Shown here: positions 25,075 to 37,200 of the stretch, piece after piece | Layout of the letters: each line of letters starts with the position of its first letter | Position numbering within the stretch: position 1 is the first letter of the stretch | Source: Pseudarthrobacter sulfonivorans | GTDB taxonomy: Bacteria > Actinomycetota > Actinomycetes > Actinomycetales > Micrococcaceae | Reading direction: 5' to 3' | DNA length: 64,000 nt | Assembly (NCBI RefSeq): GCF_001484605.1 | Contig: NZ_CP013747.1 | Location: 806,001 to 870,000, forward strand | Notes under the pieces: model-generated | Told to the model about the DNA's origin: nothing | The model's database searches: none | What the model saw: the letters and a program-made list of their open reading frames with translations, nothing else | Program-made: the position numbers and the translations under genes

Positions 25075-26562
25075 CTAACCGATCCCGATGGCTCCCGTCA
25101 GCATTCCCACACCCAGCATGACGAGGGAAACCACCGCGGTGCGCCACAGGACCTTTTTGTGGTGGTCGCCCAGGTCCACCTTGGCCAGCGAAACCAGCAG
25201 CAGGATGGCCGGAACCAGCGGGCTCTGCAGGTGGAAAGGCTGGCCGGTGATGGAGGCACGCGCCATCTCCGCGGCGCTGATCCCGTAGTGTGCGGCGGTC
25301 TCACTGAGCACGGGCAGGACGCCGAAGTAGAAGGCGTCGTTGCTCATAAAGAAGGTCATGGGGATGCTGAGGACGCCGGTGATGACGGCCAGGAAAGGAC
25401 CCATTTCAGTCGGGATGATCTGGACCAGCCACGCGGACATGGCCTCCACCATTCCGGTGCCGGTCAGGACACCGGTCAGGACTGCGGCCGCCATCACCAT
25501 GCTCACCACGGCCACGATGGACGAGGAGTGGGCCACCAGCTGAGCGCCCTGTTCCTTGACGTTGGGGAAGTTCACTACAAGCGCGATGGCCGACCCGACC
25601 ATAAAGACGAACGGCAGCGGGACGAGATCGGCCACGAGCATCACCATCACAGCGACCGTCAGGCCAAGGTTGAACCAGAACAGTTTCGGGCGGAGCGTGG
25701 AGCGGTTGGGGTCCAGGGCGGTATCGGCAAGACCGCCGTCCTGTTCTTCCACCAGCGTTTCGGTGCGTTCCAGGACAGCCACTGACGAACCTTCCGGAGA
25801 GTAGCCGCCGACGGCGGGACTTCCGGTTCCGGGGGAACGTGACCCACTGCGGCCGGTACCGGCGGAGGCAGCGGCGGTGCCGCCGTCGGAAGCGCCGCCG
25901 TCGAACTTTTCAGCAGTGTCCGGGACTCCCCAGATTTCCGGTGCAATGGCGCGGAGGCGGTTGCGTTCCTGCAGGCCCAGCAGCCAGGCGAAGCCGAAGA
26001 CCACTACCAGGCCGGCGATGAGGGACGGGATCATCGGGACAAAAACGTCGTTGACGTCGAGGTGGAGCGCGGTGGCGGCGCGGGCCGTGGGACCGCCCCA
26101 CGGCAGGATGTTCATGGTGCCGTTGGCCAGGCCGGCCACGCAGGTGAGGACAACGGGGCTCATCTTCAGGCGCAGGTAGACGGGCAGCATGGCCGCGGTG
26201 GTGAGGATGAAGGTGGTGGAGCCGTCGCCGTCCAGGGAGACCGCGGCCGCCAGGATCGCGGTGCCGAGCACCACCTTGGCAGGGTCATTGCCGAGCTTCC
26301 GGAGGATGAACTTCACCAGCGGATCGAACAGCCCGACGTCGATCATCAGGCCGAAGTAGATGATGGCGAACATCAGGAGGGCCGCCGTGGACGTCATGGA
26401 CTTCATCGACTCCAGGACCATGTCCCCGATGCCCAGTCCGGCGCCTGCGAAGAGGCCAAAAACGGTGGGGACGATGATCAGCGCCAGTACTGGCGTCAAC
26501 TTCTTCGTCATGATCAGCACCATGAATACCGCGATCATTGCGAATCCAAGTAATACCAGCAC
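25075..26562 (-). CDS. CitMHS-family citrate (Me2+-citrate) transporter
   Basis: 495 residues with about eleven hydrophobic segments. Family marks are ALIIVPTVFGLFAGAG near the N-terminus, DGDGSTTFILTTAAMLPVY, NILPWGGPTARAATAL and the C-terminal IPMTFFMSNDAFYFGVLP. CitMHS proteins take up citrate complexed with Mg or Ca, driven by protons. A Gly/Ser/Glu-rich cytoplasmic loop (about residues 218-270) interrupts the two halves. The start is GTG 26562 with AAGGAG 7 nt upstream. The divergent CitA/CitB-type kinase and regulator make tricarboxylate the likely substrate. Confidence 0.93.
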   Translation of the reverse strand: MLVLLGFAMIAVFMVLIMTKKLTPVLALIIVPTVFGLFAGAGLGIGDMVLESMKSMTSTAALLMFAIIYFGLMIDVGLFDPLVKFILRKLGNDPAKVVLGTAILAAAVSLDGDGSTTFILTTAAMLPVYLRLKMSPVVLTCVAGLANGTMNILPWGGPTARAATALHLDVNDVFVPMIPSLIAGLVVVFGFAWLLGLQERNRLRAIAPEIWGVPDTAEKFDGGASDGGTAAASAGTGRSGSRSPGTGSPAVGGYSPEGSSVAVLERTETLVEEQDGGLADTALDPNRSTLRPKLFWFNLGLTVAVMVMLVADLVPLPFVFMVGSAIALVVNFPNVKEQGAQLVAHSSSIVAVVSMVMAAAVLTGVLTGTGMVEAMSAWLVQIIPTEMGPFLAVITGVLSIPMTFFMSNDAFYFGVLPVLSETAAHYGISAAEMARASITGQPFHLQSPLVPAILLLVSLAKVDLGDHHKKVLWRTAVVSLVMLGVGMLTGAIGIG

Positions 26563-26726
26563 GGCCGGCTCCTTCTTGTGAACAACGCCACCGCAGTGTG
26601 ACGCGTGCTACAGACATTAGGGTGGCGGAGGTCACGGCCGTGCCTTTGGCTCAATTGATTGGCATACTGCTTATTCGGAGCATTCTGCGCATTGTGCTCA
26701 CGCCAATGCCTGAGGAAGGGAGAACC
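26563..26726. promoter_or_regulatory. citMHS / sensor-kinase divergent control region
   Basis: The 164-bp region has AT-richer sequence around 26650-26700 (TTGATTGGCATACTGC, TTATTCGGAGCATTCTG) and an inverted pair GAGCA...TGCTC. It is the natural place for the response-regulator site and both promoters, but I cannot assign exact boxes. Confidence 0.35.
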
Positions 26727-28493
26727 ATGCCGCGTCCGCCACGCACCCCGCCCCTGCGGTTCTCCACGCAGACCCTCCTCCTTCAGCTGGGCGTGGTCCT
26801 GCTGGTGGTGCTGCTCAGCGCCGCTGTCCACGCCTGGCTGACCTACGACCGGGTGGGCCGCGAGGCGGAAAACCAGGCCCTGACGCTGGCCCGCGCCGTC
26901 GCCGCGGATCCTTCCGTGCAGGCTGACGTGCTAGCCATCAGCGCGGGCGCGGGCACTCCCCCGCCCGCCGTGCTCCGCGCCGGGCCGCTGATGGCAGCCG
27001 CCGAGGCGATCCGGACCCGTACCGGGGCACTGTTTGTGGTGATCACCGACGAAACCGGCCTGCGCCTGGCGCACCCGGACCCGGACCGGCTGGGCGAGAA
27101 GGTCAGCACCGATCCGTCCGAGGCCCTCGCCGGCCAGGAGGTCACTACCAGGAACACCGGGACACTGGGCCCGTCTGCCGGCGCCAAGGTTCCTGTTTAC
27201 GCGCCCGGCACTGGCACGGTTGTGGGCGAGGTCAGCGTTGGGTACTCCATGGAGAGCGTGGGCCAAAGCGTTGCGCGCGACATCGGCCCGGTGGGGCTGA
27301 CCGCCGCAGGTGCGCTGTTGGCGGGCGTGCTGGCCTCGTTCCTACTGCGGCGCCGGCTCCAGCGCCTGACGCTGGGCCTGGAGCCTGAGGAAATCAGCAC
27401 GCTGGTGCACGACCAGGTGGCCGTTTTGCAGGGCGTGGACGACGGCGTCATCGGCGTTTCGGCCGACGGCAGGATCAGCGTGTTCAACGCAGCGGCGCAG
27501 CGCCTTCTGGAGCAGCCGGACCTTTCCGGGATGCCGTGGGCCGGCGCTCCTGTGCCCGAGCAGCTCAGGGCGTTGACCCGGCCGGACGCTGCGGAGGCGG
27601 ACGCCATCGAGCTGGTAGCCGGCGGCAGTGTCCTGGTGGCCAGCGCGCGCAAGGCCCTGCATCGAAGCGAGGACCTGGGCTGGGTGGTGATGCTCCGGGA
27701 CCGCACCGAACTCCAGCAGCTCACCCGGCAGCTCGACGCCGTGGGCACCATGTCCACGGCCCTGCGCGCCCAGCGCCACGAGTTCGCCAACCAGCTGCAC
27801 ACCATCGCCGGCCTCATGAGCATCGGGCAGCACCAACAGGCCCGCGAGTACCTGGCCGGGCTGGCCGCCACGGGGCCGCTGAAGTTCCCGGTGGACCAGG
27901 CGGAACTTTTGCAGGACCCCTACCTGCAGGCCTTTGTGGGCGCCAAGGGCGTGGAGGCCGACGAGCGCGGCGTGACGCTGCGGATCGGCCCCGAAACCCT
28001 GGTCCGCGGCCAGGTCACCGAGCCGCAGGACGTGACCACCGTACTGGGCAACCTGATCGACAACGCGGTGAACGCCGCCGTCGCGGGCTCCGCCCCGGAC
28101 CGCTGGGTGGAGCTGGAGGTGCTGGATGAACCGCACGACGACGGCGGGACGCTGCACATCGTCGTCGCCGATTCCGGCGACGGGCTGGCCGCCGGAACGG
28201 ACGCGGAAGCGGTCTTCGCCGAGGGATTTACGACGGCGGCTGGCCCAGTAGTGCCGGCTCCGGCGGCTGCCGGTGGACGGAGTGGCGGACGGAGTGGCGG
28301 GCAGGGGCTGGGCCTGGCCCTGGCCCGGAAGCTGGCCCGGCGCCGCGGCGGGGACGTCCGCTTGCTGGAGCCGGGGACACCGGGCGGACCCGGTGCCGTG
28401 TTTATGGCTTCCCTGCCACGCACAACGGCCGGGACCACCGCCGGGACACCTGCGGGGACCCAGGGTTTAGCTGGAAAGGACAATGATGCCTGA
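26727..28493 (+). CDS. CitA/DcuS-type sensor histidine kinase
   Basis: 588 residues. TM1 is LLLQLGVVLLVVLLSAAVHAW, followed by an extracytoplasmic Cache/PDC sensor domain, TM2 near VGLTAAGALLAGVLASFLL, a PAS domain (DGVIGVSADGRISVFNAAAQ) and the kinase core. The phospho-acceptor is in AQRHEFANQLHTIAGLM, the R-x-x-x-H-E-F-x-N-x-L motif of CitA/DcuS. The N box is NLIDNAVNAA and the G boxes are DSGDGLAAG and GQGLGLALARKLA. It senses an extracellular di/tricarboxylate by family analogy. Start 26727 follows GGAAGGGAGA. The stop overlaps the regulator start. Confidence 0.92.
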   Translation: MPRPPRTPPLRFSTQTLLLQLGVVLLVVLLSAAVHAWLTYDRVGREAENQALTLARAVAADPSVQADVLAISAGAGTPPPAVLRAGPLMAAAEAIRTRTGALFVVITDETGLRLAHPDPDRLGEKVSTDPSEALAGQEVTTRNTGTLGPSAGAKVPVYAPGTGTVVGEVSVGYSMESVGQSVARDIGPVGLTAAGALLAGVLASFLLRRRLQRLTLGLEPEEISTLVHDQVAVLQGVDDGVIGVSADGRISVFNAAAQRLLEQPDLSGMPWAGAPVPEQLRALTRPDAAEADAIELVAGGSVLVASARKALHRSEDLGWVVMLRDRTELQQLTRQLDAVGTMSTALRAQRHEFANQLHTIAGLMSIGQHQQAREYLAGLAATGPLKFPVDQAELLQDPYLQAFVGAKGVEADERGVTLRIGPETLVRGQVTEPQDVTTVLGNLIDNAVNAAVAGSAPDRWVELEVLDEPHDDGGTLHIVVADSGDGLAAGTDAEAVFAEGFTTAAGPVVPAPAAAGGRSGGRSGGQGLGLALARKLARRRGGDVRLLEPGTPGGPGAVFMASLPRTTAGTTAGTPAGTQGLAGKDNDA

Positions 28494-29148
28494 GGACTTC
28501 AGGGTGCTGATTGTGGACGACGATTTCCACGTGGCCAAGCTGCACGCAACGTATGTGGATTCGGTGGCGGGATTCCTGGCGCTGGCGCCGGTGGGGTCGG
28601 CATCCCTGGCGCTGCAGGCGATCCACAGCCTCCGCCCGGACCTGGTGCTGCTGGATGTCTACCTGCCGGACGCCTCAGGTCTCGACCTGCTGCAGCAGCT
28701 GGACGTGGACACCATGATCCTCAGTGCCGCATCGGACGCCGAGTCGCTGCGGAAGGCGTTCCGCCGCGGCGCCCTCGGGTACCTGTTGAAGCCCTTTACC
28801 GCCGAGTCGCTCTCGCAGCAGCTACGTTCGTATGCCCGGTACCGCAGGCTGCTGGGCCAGCCCGGGGCCCTGGACCAGGGCTCCGTGGAGCGGGCCAAAC
28901 GGGCATTGATCCCCGGGGACGTGACGCCGGCGGCGAAACCCCGCTCCGCCACCGAGGCCGCGGTGTTGGAATCGCTGGTTGCCGGCGAACAGTATTCGGC
29001 GGTGGAAGTGGCCACCCGCGTGGGGGTTTCGCGGGCCACGGCGCAAAGGTACCTGTCCTCGCTGGCCGACGACGGCGCCGTCGACATCCAACTGCGCTAC
29101 GGAACCACCGGACGCCCGGAACACCGCTACAGCCTCCCGGCCAGTTAA
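28486..29148 (+). CDS. CitB/DcuR-type response regulator
   Basis: 220 residues. The receiver domain has LIVDDDFHVAKLH (acidic pocket), DLVLLDVYLPDASG (phospho-Asp), LSAASD (Thr/Ser position) and GYLLKPF (Lys). The C-terminal helix-turn-helix includes VATRVGVSRATAQRYLSSLA, as in CitB/DpiA. Two adjacent ATGs (28483, 28486) are possible; GGAAAGGA is better spaced to the second. It overlaps the kinase stop and presumably activates citMHS. Confidence 0.92.
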   Translation: MPEDFRVLIVDDDFHVAKLHATYVDSVAGFLALAPVGSASLALQAIHSLRPDLVLLDVYLPDASGLDLLQQLDVDTMILSAASDAESLRKAFRRGALGYLLKPFTAESLSQQLRSYARYRRLLGQPGALDQGSVERAKRALIPGDVTPAAKPRSATEAAVLESLVAGEQYSAVEVATRVGVSRATAQRYLSSLADDGAVDIQLRYGTTGRPEHRYSLPAS

Positions 29149-29188
29149 CACACACCCGACCGGAGCCCGCAACTGCGAAGCGTCCGAA

Positions 29189-29316
29189 CGCGGGACAGGC
29201 ATCCGGAAGCGTGCGTCTAAGGGGGCCCACGCCGCCAGGGTTCCCTGTCCGAGCTTGCGAGGAGAGGGTGGCGGTGGGGAGGAACGAGCGAGCACGCGGA
29301 GGATGCCTGTCCCGCG
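29189..29316. repeat. long structured intergenic element with 16-bp terminal inverted repeats
   Basis: CGCGGGACAGGCATCC (29189-29204) and its exact complement (29301-29316) bracket 96 nt that also pair in part (GCGTGC with GCACGC, CCCACGCCGCC with GGTGGCGGTGGGG, GTTCC with GGAAC). The whole 128 bp can fold into one long hairpin on either strand. It separates the convergent response-regulator and RidA genes, so it may terminate both, and it looks like a mobile intergenic repeat. Confidence 0.7.
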
Positions 29317-29325
29317 CGAGGCCTT

Positions 29326-29709
29326 CTAGCTGGCGCTCTTCTGGGCCACGAGCTCGATTTCGACGAGCATCTTCGGGTCAAGGAACGGCAGGACGTGCAC
29401 CAGGGCCAGCGTGGGGCGGATCTCGCCGAAGACTTCGCCGTGGGCGCGGCCGGCCTCTTCCCATTTGCTGATGTCCGTCAGGTACAGCTTGGACTGGACC
29501 ACGTCTTCGAAGCTGAAGCCGGCATCGGCCAGGACCACGCCGAGCTTCTGCAGGATGTACTGGGTCTGCGTGTAGAAGTCCTCGCCCACAATGCCGTCCT
29601 CGCCGCTGGCGGCCGTGGCGGAAATGTAGAGCGTGTTGTCCACCTGGACGGCGCGGGAGTAGCCGAGGGTCTGCTCCCAGACGGAGCCGGTGCCGAATGT
29701 TTTGCGCAT
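29326..29709 (-). CDS. RidA family protein (enamine/imine deaminase)
   Basis: 127 residues, the standard YjgF/YER057c/UK114 length. RidA proteins form trimers and hydrolyse reactive enamine/imine intermediates. Marks: GYSRAVQVDNTLYISATAA near the N-terminus, FYTQTQYILQKLGVVLADAG, and RPTLALVHVLPFLDPKMLVE. The usual catalytic Arg of RidA (xCVRVxx region) is not matched here; the equivalent segment is TLALVHVLPF, which points to a diverged subfamily with another role. Single gene, downstream of the GNAT gene with 38 nt between. Confidence 0.85.
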   Translation of the reverse strand: MRKTFGTGSVWEQTLGYSRAVQVDNTLYISATAASGEDGIVGEDFYTQTQYILQKLGVVLADAGFSFEDVVQSKLYLTDISKWEEAGRAHGEVFGEIRPTLALVHVLPFLDPKMLVEIELVAQKSAS

Positions 29710-29747
29710 GGTGGGCCTTTCAGTGCCGAAAACGAGTCGGCACCACT

Positions 29748-30260
29748 TTAGGTTGGCTGGACGTCAAGCCGGTAAACCAGCAGCTTTATGTCGGTGCCCG
29801 GAATCAGCCAGTCACGCTCGGGGACGCGTTTGAAGCCGGTCTTCCGGTAGAGGCCATGGGCGCTCTCCCAGGTCCCGCCGGTGGTGAGGGCCACGCCGGT
29901 GATCCCCTCCAGCGATTTCGCATGCTCAATGATGGCTTCCACCATGGCCTTGCCTGCGCCGCTGCGCTGCACCGCCGGATCCACCACCAGCATCCGGAAC
30001 TCCAGCTCATCCGGCAGGGCGATGTCGGCGAACGGTTCACCTGCCAGTGCCAGCGTCACGGAACCCACCACCTGCCGGTCCCGCTCGGCAACCCAGATCG
30101 TGGCCTTCGCCGCACGTGCGGCAACATCCTGGATCTGCTGCATATAGGGATGGTCCGCGCTGTCGAAATACCCTGCTGCCAGGTACGAGTCCACGGTGAT
30201 CCTGGCGATGGCCTGGAAGTCTGCCTCAACGGCCGGTCGGATGGTTATTTGCGATTGCAC
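29748..30260 (-). CDS. GNAT family N-acetyltransferase
   Basis: 170 residues, a single GNAT domain. The acetyl-CoA segment is VVDPAVQRSGAGKAMVEAII (Q-x-S-G-x-G-K, about residues 91-110), and ERDRQVVGSVTLAL is the central strand. The C-terminal GLYRKTGFKRVPERDW is typical of the fold. The substrate is unknown. It follows the inositol-monophosphatase-like gene after 26 nt on the same strand, so it may be part of the ligA unit. Confidence 0.87.
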   Translation of the reverse strand: MQSQITIRPAVEADFQAIARITVDSYLAAGYFDSADHPYMQQIQDVAARAAKATIWVAERDRQVVGSVTLALAGEPFADIALPDELEFRMLVVDPAVQRSGAGKAMVEAIIEHAKSLEGITGVALTTGGTWESAHGLYRKTGFKRVPERDWLIPGTDIKLLVYRLDVQPT

Positions 30261-30286
30261 CTGACAATGTTAGTGGCGCAGCATCG

Positions 30287-33534
<3,248 letters not shown>

Positions 33535-33583
33535 GTTGGGAAGGTCGGGGCTGGCGACAAGCTCGATCACCGGATAACAAAGG

Positions 33584-34150
33584 TCAGTGTGAGGCGGGGC
33601 GGTTCCGGCTCCACCAGGCGAAGGCGAGGCCGGCGACTCCCACCAGCACCACGCCCGCCATGATGGCCAGCAGGCCGGGCCCGCCGAAGAGGCCGGAGCC
33701 GTCGTTCCGGGAAACGGCGGCGGCCTGTGTGGGCTTGGCCGACTTGGTGACTGGCTTGTTCCAGTTCGATTCCGTGGACGGGGTTGCGGACGACGGCGGG
33801 CTGGGGATGGTGGTGCTGGGCGCGGCCGACGGCGATTCCTCAGTCGGCGAAACGCTCGGTTCCGGGGCGAGGGTGGCAATCGGTACCGGTGCTGGCGCCA
33901 CCGGCGGCGGTGCCGGGGGCTGGGTTGGGACAACTGGGGACGGGACTACGGGCGGCACTTCAGGTTTGCCCTTACCTGGATCCTTAGGCTCAGCGCTGGC
34001 CGTTTCACAGTTCAGCAGGCACCACTGCGGCGTGGGGTCGCCGTCTTCGGCCTGCGCCGGGACCGCCGCCGAAAGGCCAACCAGGAGCGCCAGCACCGCA
34101 GCGGCCGCAGCAGCGGACACGTCGCGGAGCACGGATGAGGATCGGATCAT
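33584..34150 (-). CDS. secreted, membrane-anchored Pro/Ser/Thr-rich protein
   Basis: 188 residues. A signal peptide (SAAAAAAVLALLVGLSAAVPAQA, cleavage likely after AQA) is followed by a short segment with two Cys (WCLLNC), a long Pro/Thr/Ser-rich stalk (residues about 45-140) and a C-terminal membrane segment (GLLAIMAGVVLVGVAGLAFAW) with a basic tail WSRNRP. The pattern is of a cell-surface stalk protein. No LPxTG motif is visible, so sortase attachment is not supported. Start ATG 34150 follows GGTAACC. It lies just downstream of the large operon terminator and may be unrelated to it. Confidence 0.75.
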   Translation of the reverse strand: MIRSSSVLRDVSAAAAAAVLALLVGLSAAVPAQAEDGDPTPQWCLLNCETASAEPKDPGKGKPEVPPVVPSPVVPTQPPAPPPVAPAPVPIATLAPEPSVSPTEESPSAAPSTTIPSPPSSATPSTESNWNKPVTKSAKPTQAAAVSRNDGSGLFGGPGLLAIMAGVVLVGVAGLAFAWWSRNRPASH

Positions 34151-34224
34151 GGTTACCTTTTCGACAGCGCCGCGCACCCCCCTGCCGCAGCGAACAGTGT
34201 TTCCGGTAGTCTCCTACAACGCGG

Positions 34225-34261
34225 CACGGGCCCGCAAATCCAATGGATTTACGGGCCCGTG
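34225..34261 (-). terminator. terminator of the 22-kb operon
   Basis: CACGGGCCCG (34225-34234) and CGGGCCCGTG (34252-34261) pair perfectly. The inner bases AATCCA and TGGATT extend the stem. It lies 13 nt after the EssC-like stop. Confidence 0.82.
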
Positions 34262-34273
34262 GGAAGCAACGGC

Positions 34274-37200
34274 TCAGCCCCTGTTTTCCGGCGGCAGCGC
34301 AATCTGCAGTTTCCGTGCTTTGCCGCGGCCCACGATGTAGCCGCGGCCCGGTATGAACTCCGGGCTGACCCGGCCCAGCGACGTGTTGAGCAGGCTGTCC
34401 CCTTCGATGTCGCCCGGGTTGATGAGCAGGCCCCGGCGTCCGGATTTGAAGGGCTGCGACAGCGACCAGGCGGAGGACCAGGTTGATGTTTCCGATTCCC
34501 CGATGACCCACTGATCGGCCTTGATGGACGCCGTCACGAGCTGCGAAACGCGCGATTCCACCACGGTATCCGTGAAGTCGGTCAGGCCCTCGATGAAGAT
34601 CGCCAGCTTCCCGGGGTTCCCGGAAGAGTGCTCCGTGAGGTCCTCGATGATCTCGGCCAGGTCATCGGCACCCACCACGGACCGGTTCCAGAGCGGCAGC
34701 GACGCCACCGCGGACCGGCGGGAGCCGATGTACACCAGCTCCGTGTCCGGGTTGGACCGGCGCAGCGCGTAGGCCAGGGTCACCAGCGCCACCGTCCTGC
34801 CCGCCCCTGGCGGACCCGCCAGAAGCAGCGGTCCCTGGGCCATGATCTCGGCCGGCTGCAGGGTTTCGTCGTCGACGCCGATGACGGGCAGGTCCGGGCT
34901 GCCGGAAGGCAGCACATCCAGGTCCACCTGTTCCGGAAGCCGCTGGATTTTTGGTGCCGATTCCAGCCCCTGGCGCAGCATCGCCTGGCTGAGCTTGTGG
35001 ACTTCACGGGCCTGCAGCGCCAGGTTGGAGTTGCCGCCCAGGACGGCCAGCTGGACCTCGTAGCCGCCCAGCATGCCGCGCCCCGGCGGCGAGGAGCTGG
35101 TGAGGACGTCCTTGGCGACGTCCATGGACATGTAGTCGTCCTCGGACGTCAGCCGCAGCACCAGCCGGCGCTGGATGGAAGCCAGCAATGTCGCCGGTAC
35201 GGCGTTCGGCCGGTCACCGGTGACCACCAAGTGGATCCCCAGGGGACGGCCGTCGGTGGCCAGCTGCAGGAAGACGTCCCAGAGTGCGGACAGGCGGCTG
35301 AATTCGTACGTTTCGCGGAACGCCGATATGCCGTCCAGCAGCACGAAGATCCGCTTCTCGTCCGGGCGGTTGGCCAGGGTCCGGTATTCCACGATGGTGG
35401 AGGCTCTGACCTCGGCGAACCGGGCGGACCTTTCGTCGGCGATGTCCCGGAGCAGGCGGAGCAGCCGGCCGACGCGTTCGACGTCGTCACCGTTGATGAT
35501 CTCGCCGACGTGCGGCAGCTCTTCGAGCATCTTCAGCCCGGAGGAACCGCAATCGATCCCGTAGATGTGCACGGGCCCGCCCCGGGGCGTGACGGCGGCG
35601 GCAATCGCAATGCCGCGCAGGGCAGCGGATTTTCCGGAGCCGCCTGTGCCGTAGATGGCCATGTTGCCGTCCTGGTCCGGCTCGTAGAACACCGTGGGCT
35701 GTTCCTGGCGGGCGGGATCATCCGCCACACCCAGCAGCAGCCGTTCGTCCGTCCGGGGGTTCGGGAGCTTGGAAAAGTCGTACGTCTTGGCCAGCTCGTC
35801 CAGCCACGGTTTGCGCGGCGGCCGGATGGCCAGGGATTCCGCGGCCCTGACGATATTGGTGGTCATCCTGGCGATGTCGTTGGGGCCGGCCGGAGCTTCC
35901 TTGACGGGCTTCTCGGGGGCGGGCGCCTCCCAGCTGGGCCCTGACCCGAAGGCCATTTCCACGATGTCGATCTGCGGACGCTGGGGCTTCTCCGTGGTCC
36001 AGCCGCCGGCATAGCCGGTCTGGAACCCCTGGATACGGCCGGGCCCGGTCTTGGCGGCGCCGCGGCCCGGGATGGACGGGTCGAAGTAGGCCGCATCAGG
36101 CACGCCGAGGATGTCGGTGGCGTCATCCTCATCCGCCATGCGCAGGGCGACCCGGAGGTTGGTGTTGGCGCGCAGGCTGTCCTTGATGACGCCGGCGGGA
36201 CGCTGCGTGGCGAGGATCAGGTGCAGGCCCAGGGACCGGCCACGGGCGGCAACATCCACCACACCGTCCACAAATTCGGGGACCTCGGTGGCCAGCGCCG
36301 CGAATTCGTCCACAACGATGATCAGGTACGGCGGCGCCTCCGGGTCGGCTTCGCGCTGGAGCCCGAGCAGGTCCTTGGCCTTCTTGCGGTTCAGCAGGTG
36401 TTCGCGGTAGTGCAGCTCCGCACGGAGGGAGGTCAGGGCACGGCGGACAAGGTGCTGGGAGAGGTCGGTGACCAGGCCCACGGTGTGGGGCAGGCTGAGG
36501 CAATCGGCGAACGCCGCCCCACCCTTGTAATCCACAAACAGGAAGCTCACGCGGTCCGGGCTGTAGGCGGCAGCCATGCCCATGACCCAGGACTGCAGGA
36601 ACTCCGATTTGCCGGCGCCGGTGGTGCCGCCCACCAGCGCGTGCGGGCCTTCGTTCTTCAGGTCCAGGTAGAGCGGCTCGATGCCCTTGGAACCCACCAG
36701 GGCCCGGAGGGTACCGTTGTCCTTCCGGTTGGGAACCGCGGAGGCATGGACTGAATTGTTCTCCACCCAGCGCTCCGCCACGGCCTGCGGGTTGTCCAGG
36801 AAGTCCTTGCCGATCAGGGTGGCGTAGGATACCGCACGCGGCAGGTCGGAGTCGTCGCTGACCGGCTTGCCAACGTCCACCACGGGCGCCAGCATCCGGG
36901 CCAGCTGCGCGGCCAGGTCGGCGTCAAGGCTTTCGCAGCTCACGGGATACGTGTGCCGTCCCAGCCGCACCTGCCCGGTGGTGGTGCCGTTTTCGCCGTC
37001 AACCACCATAAAGTCCCGGCATGCGGCCGGGAGTGCCTGGATGTCGGTGGCCACCCACATCACGTGGACGCCGGAGTCCGGTCCGCGCTCGGCGAGGCGG
37101 GTCAGCCTGCCCCGGTCCACCGGAGCGTCGTCCTCGACGATGACCAGGACCGCCGGCAGCACCGGGACCGGGATCTCGTCCTTGGCAGGGTCCACGGATC

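Noticed and set aside
33584..34150. LPxTG surface protein or WXG100-type secretion substrate of the neighbouring motor
   Set aside because: There is no LPxTG, no W-x-G helix-turn-helix, and a terminator separates it from the operon.
34628..35944. 438-codon plus-strand frame within the EssC-like gene
   Set aside because: It is antisense to the D2/D3 ATPase modules and shows no conserved pattern.
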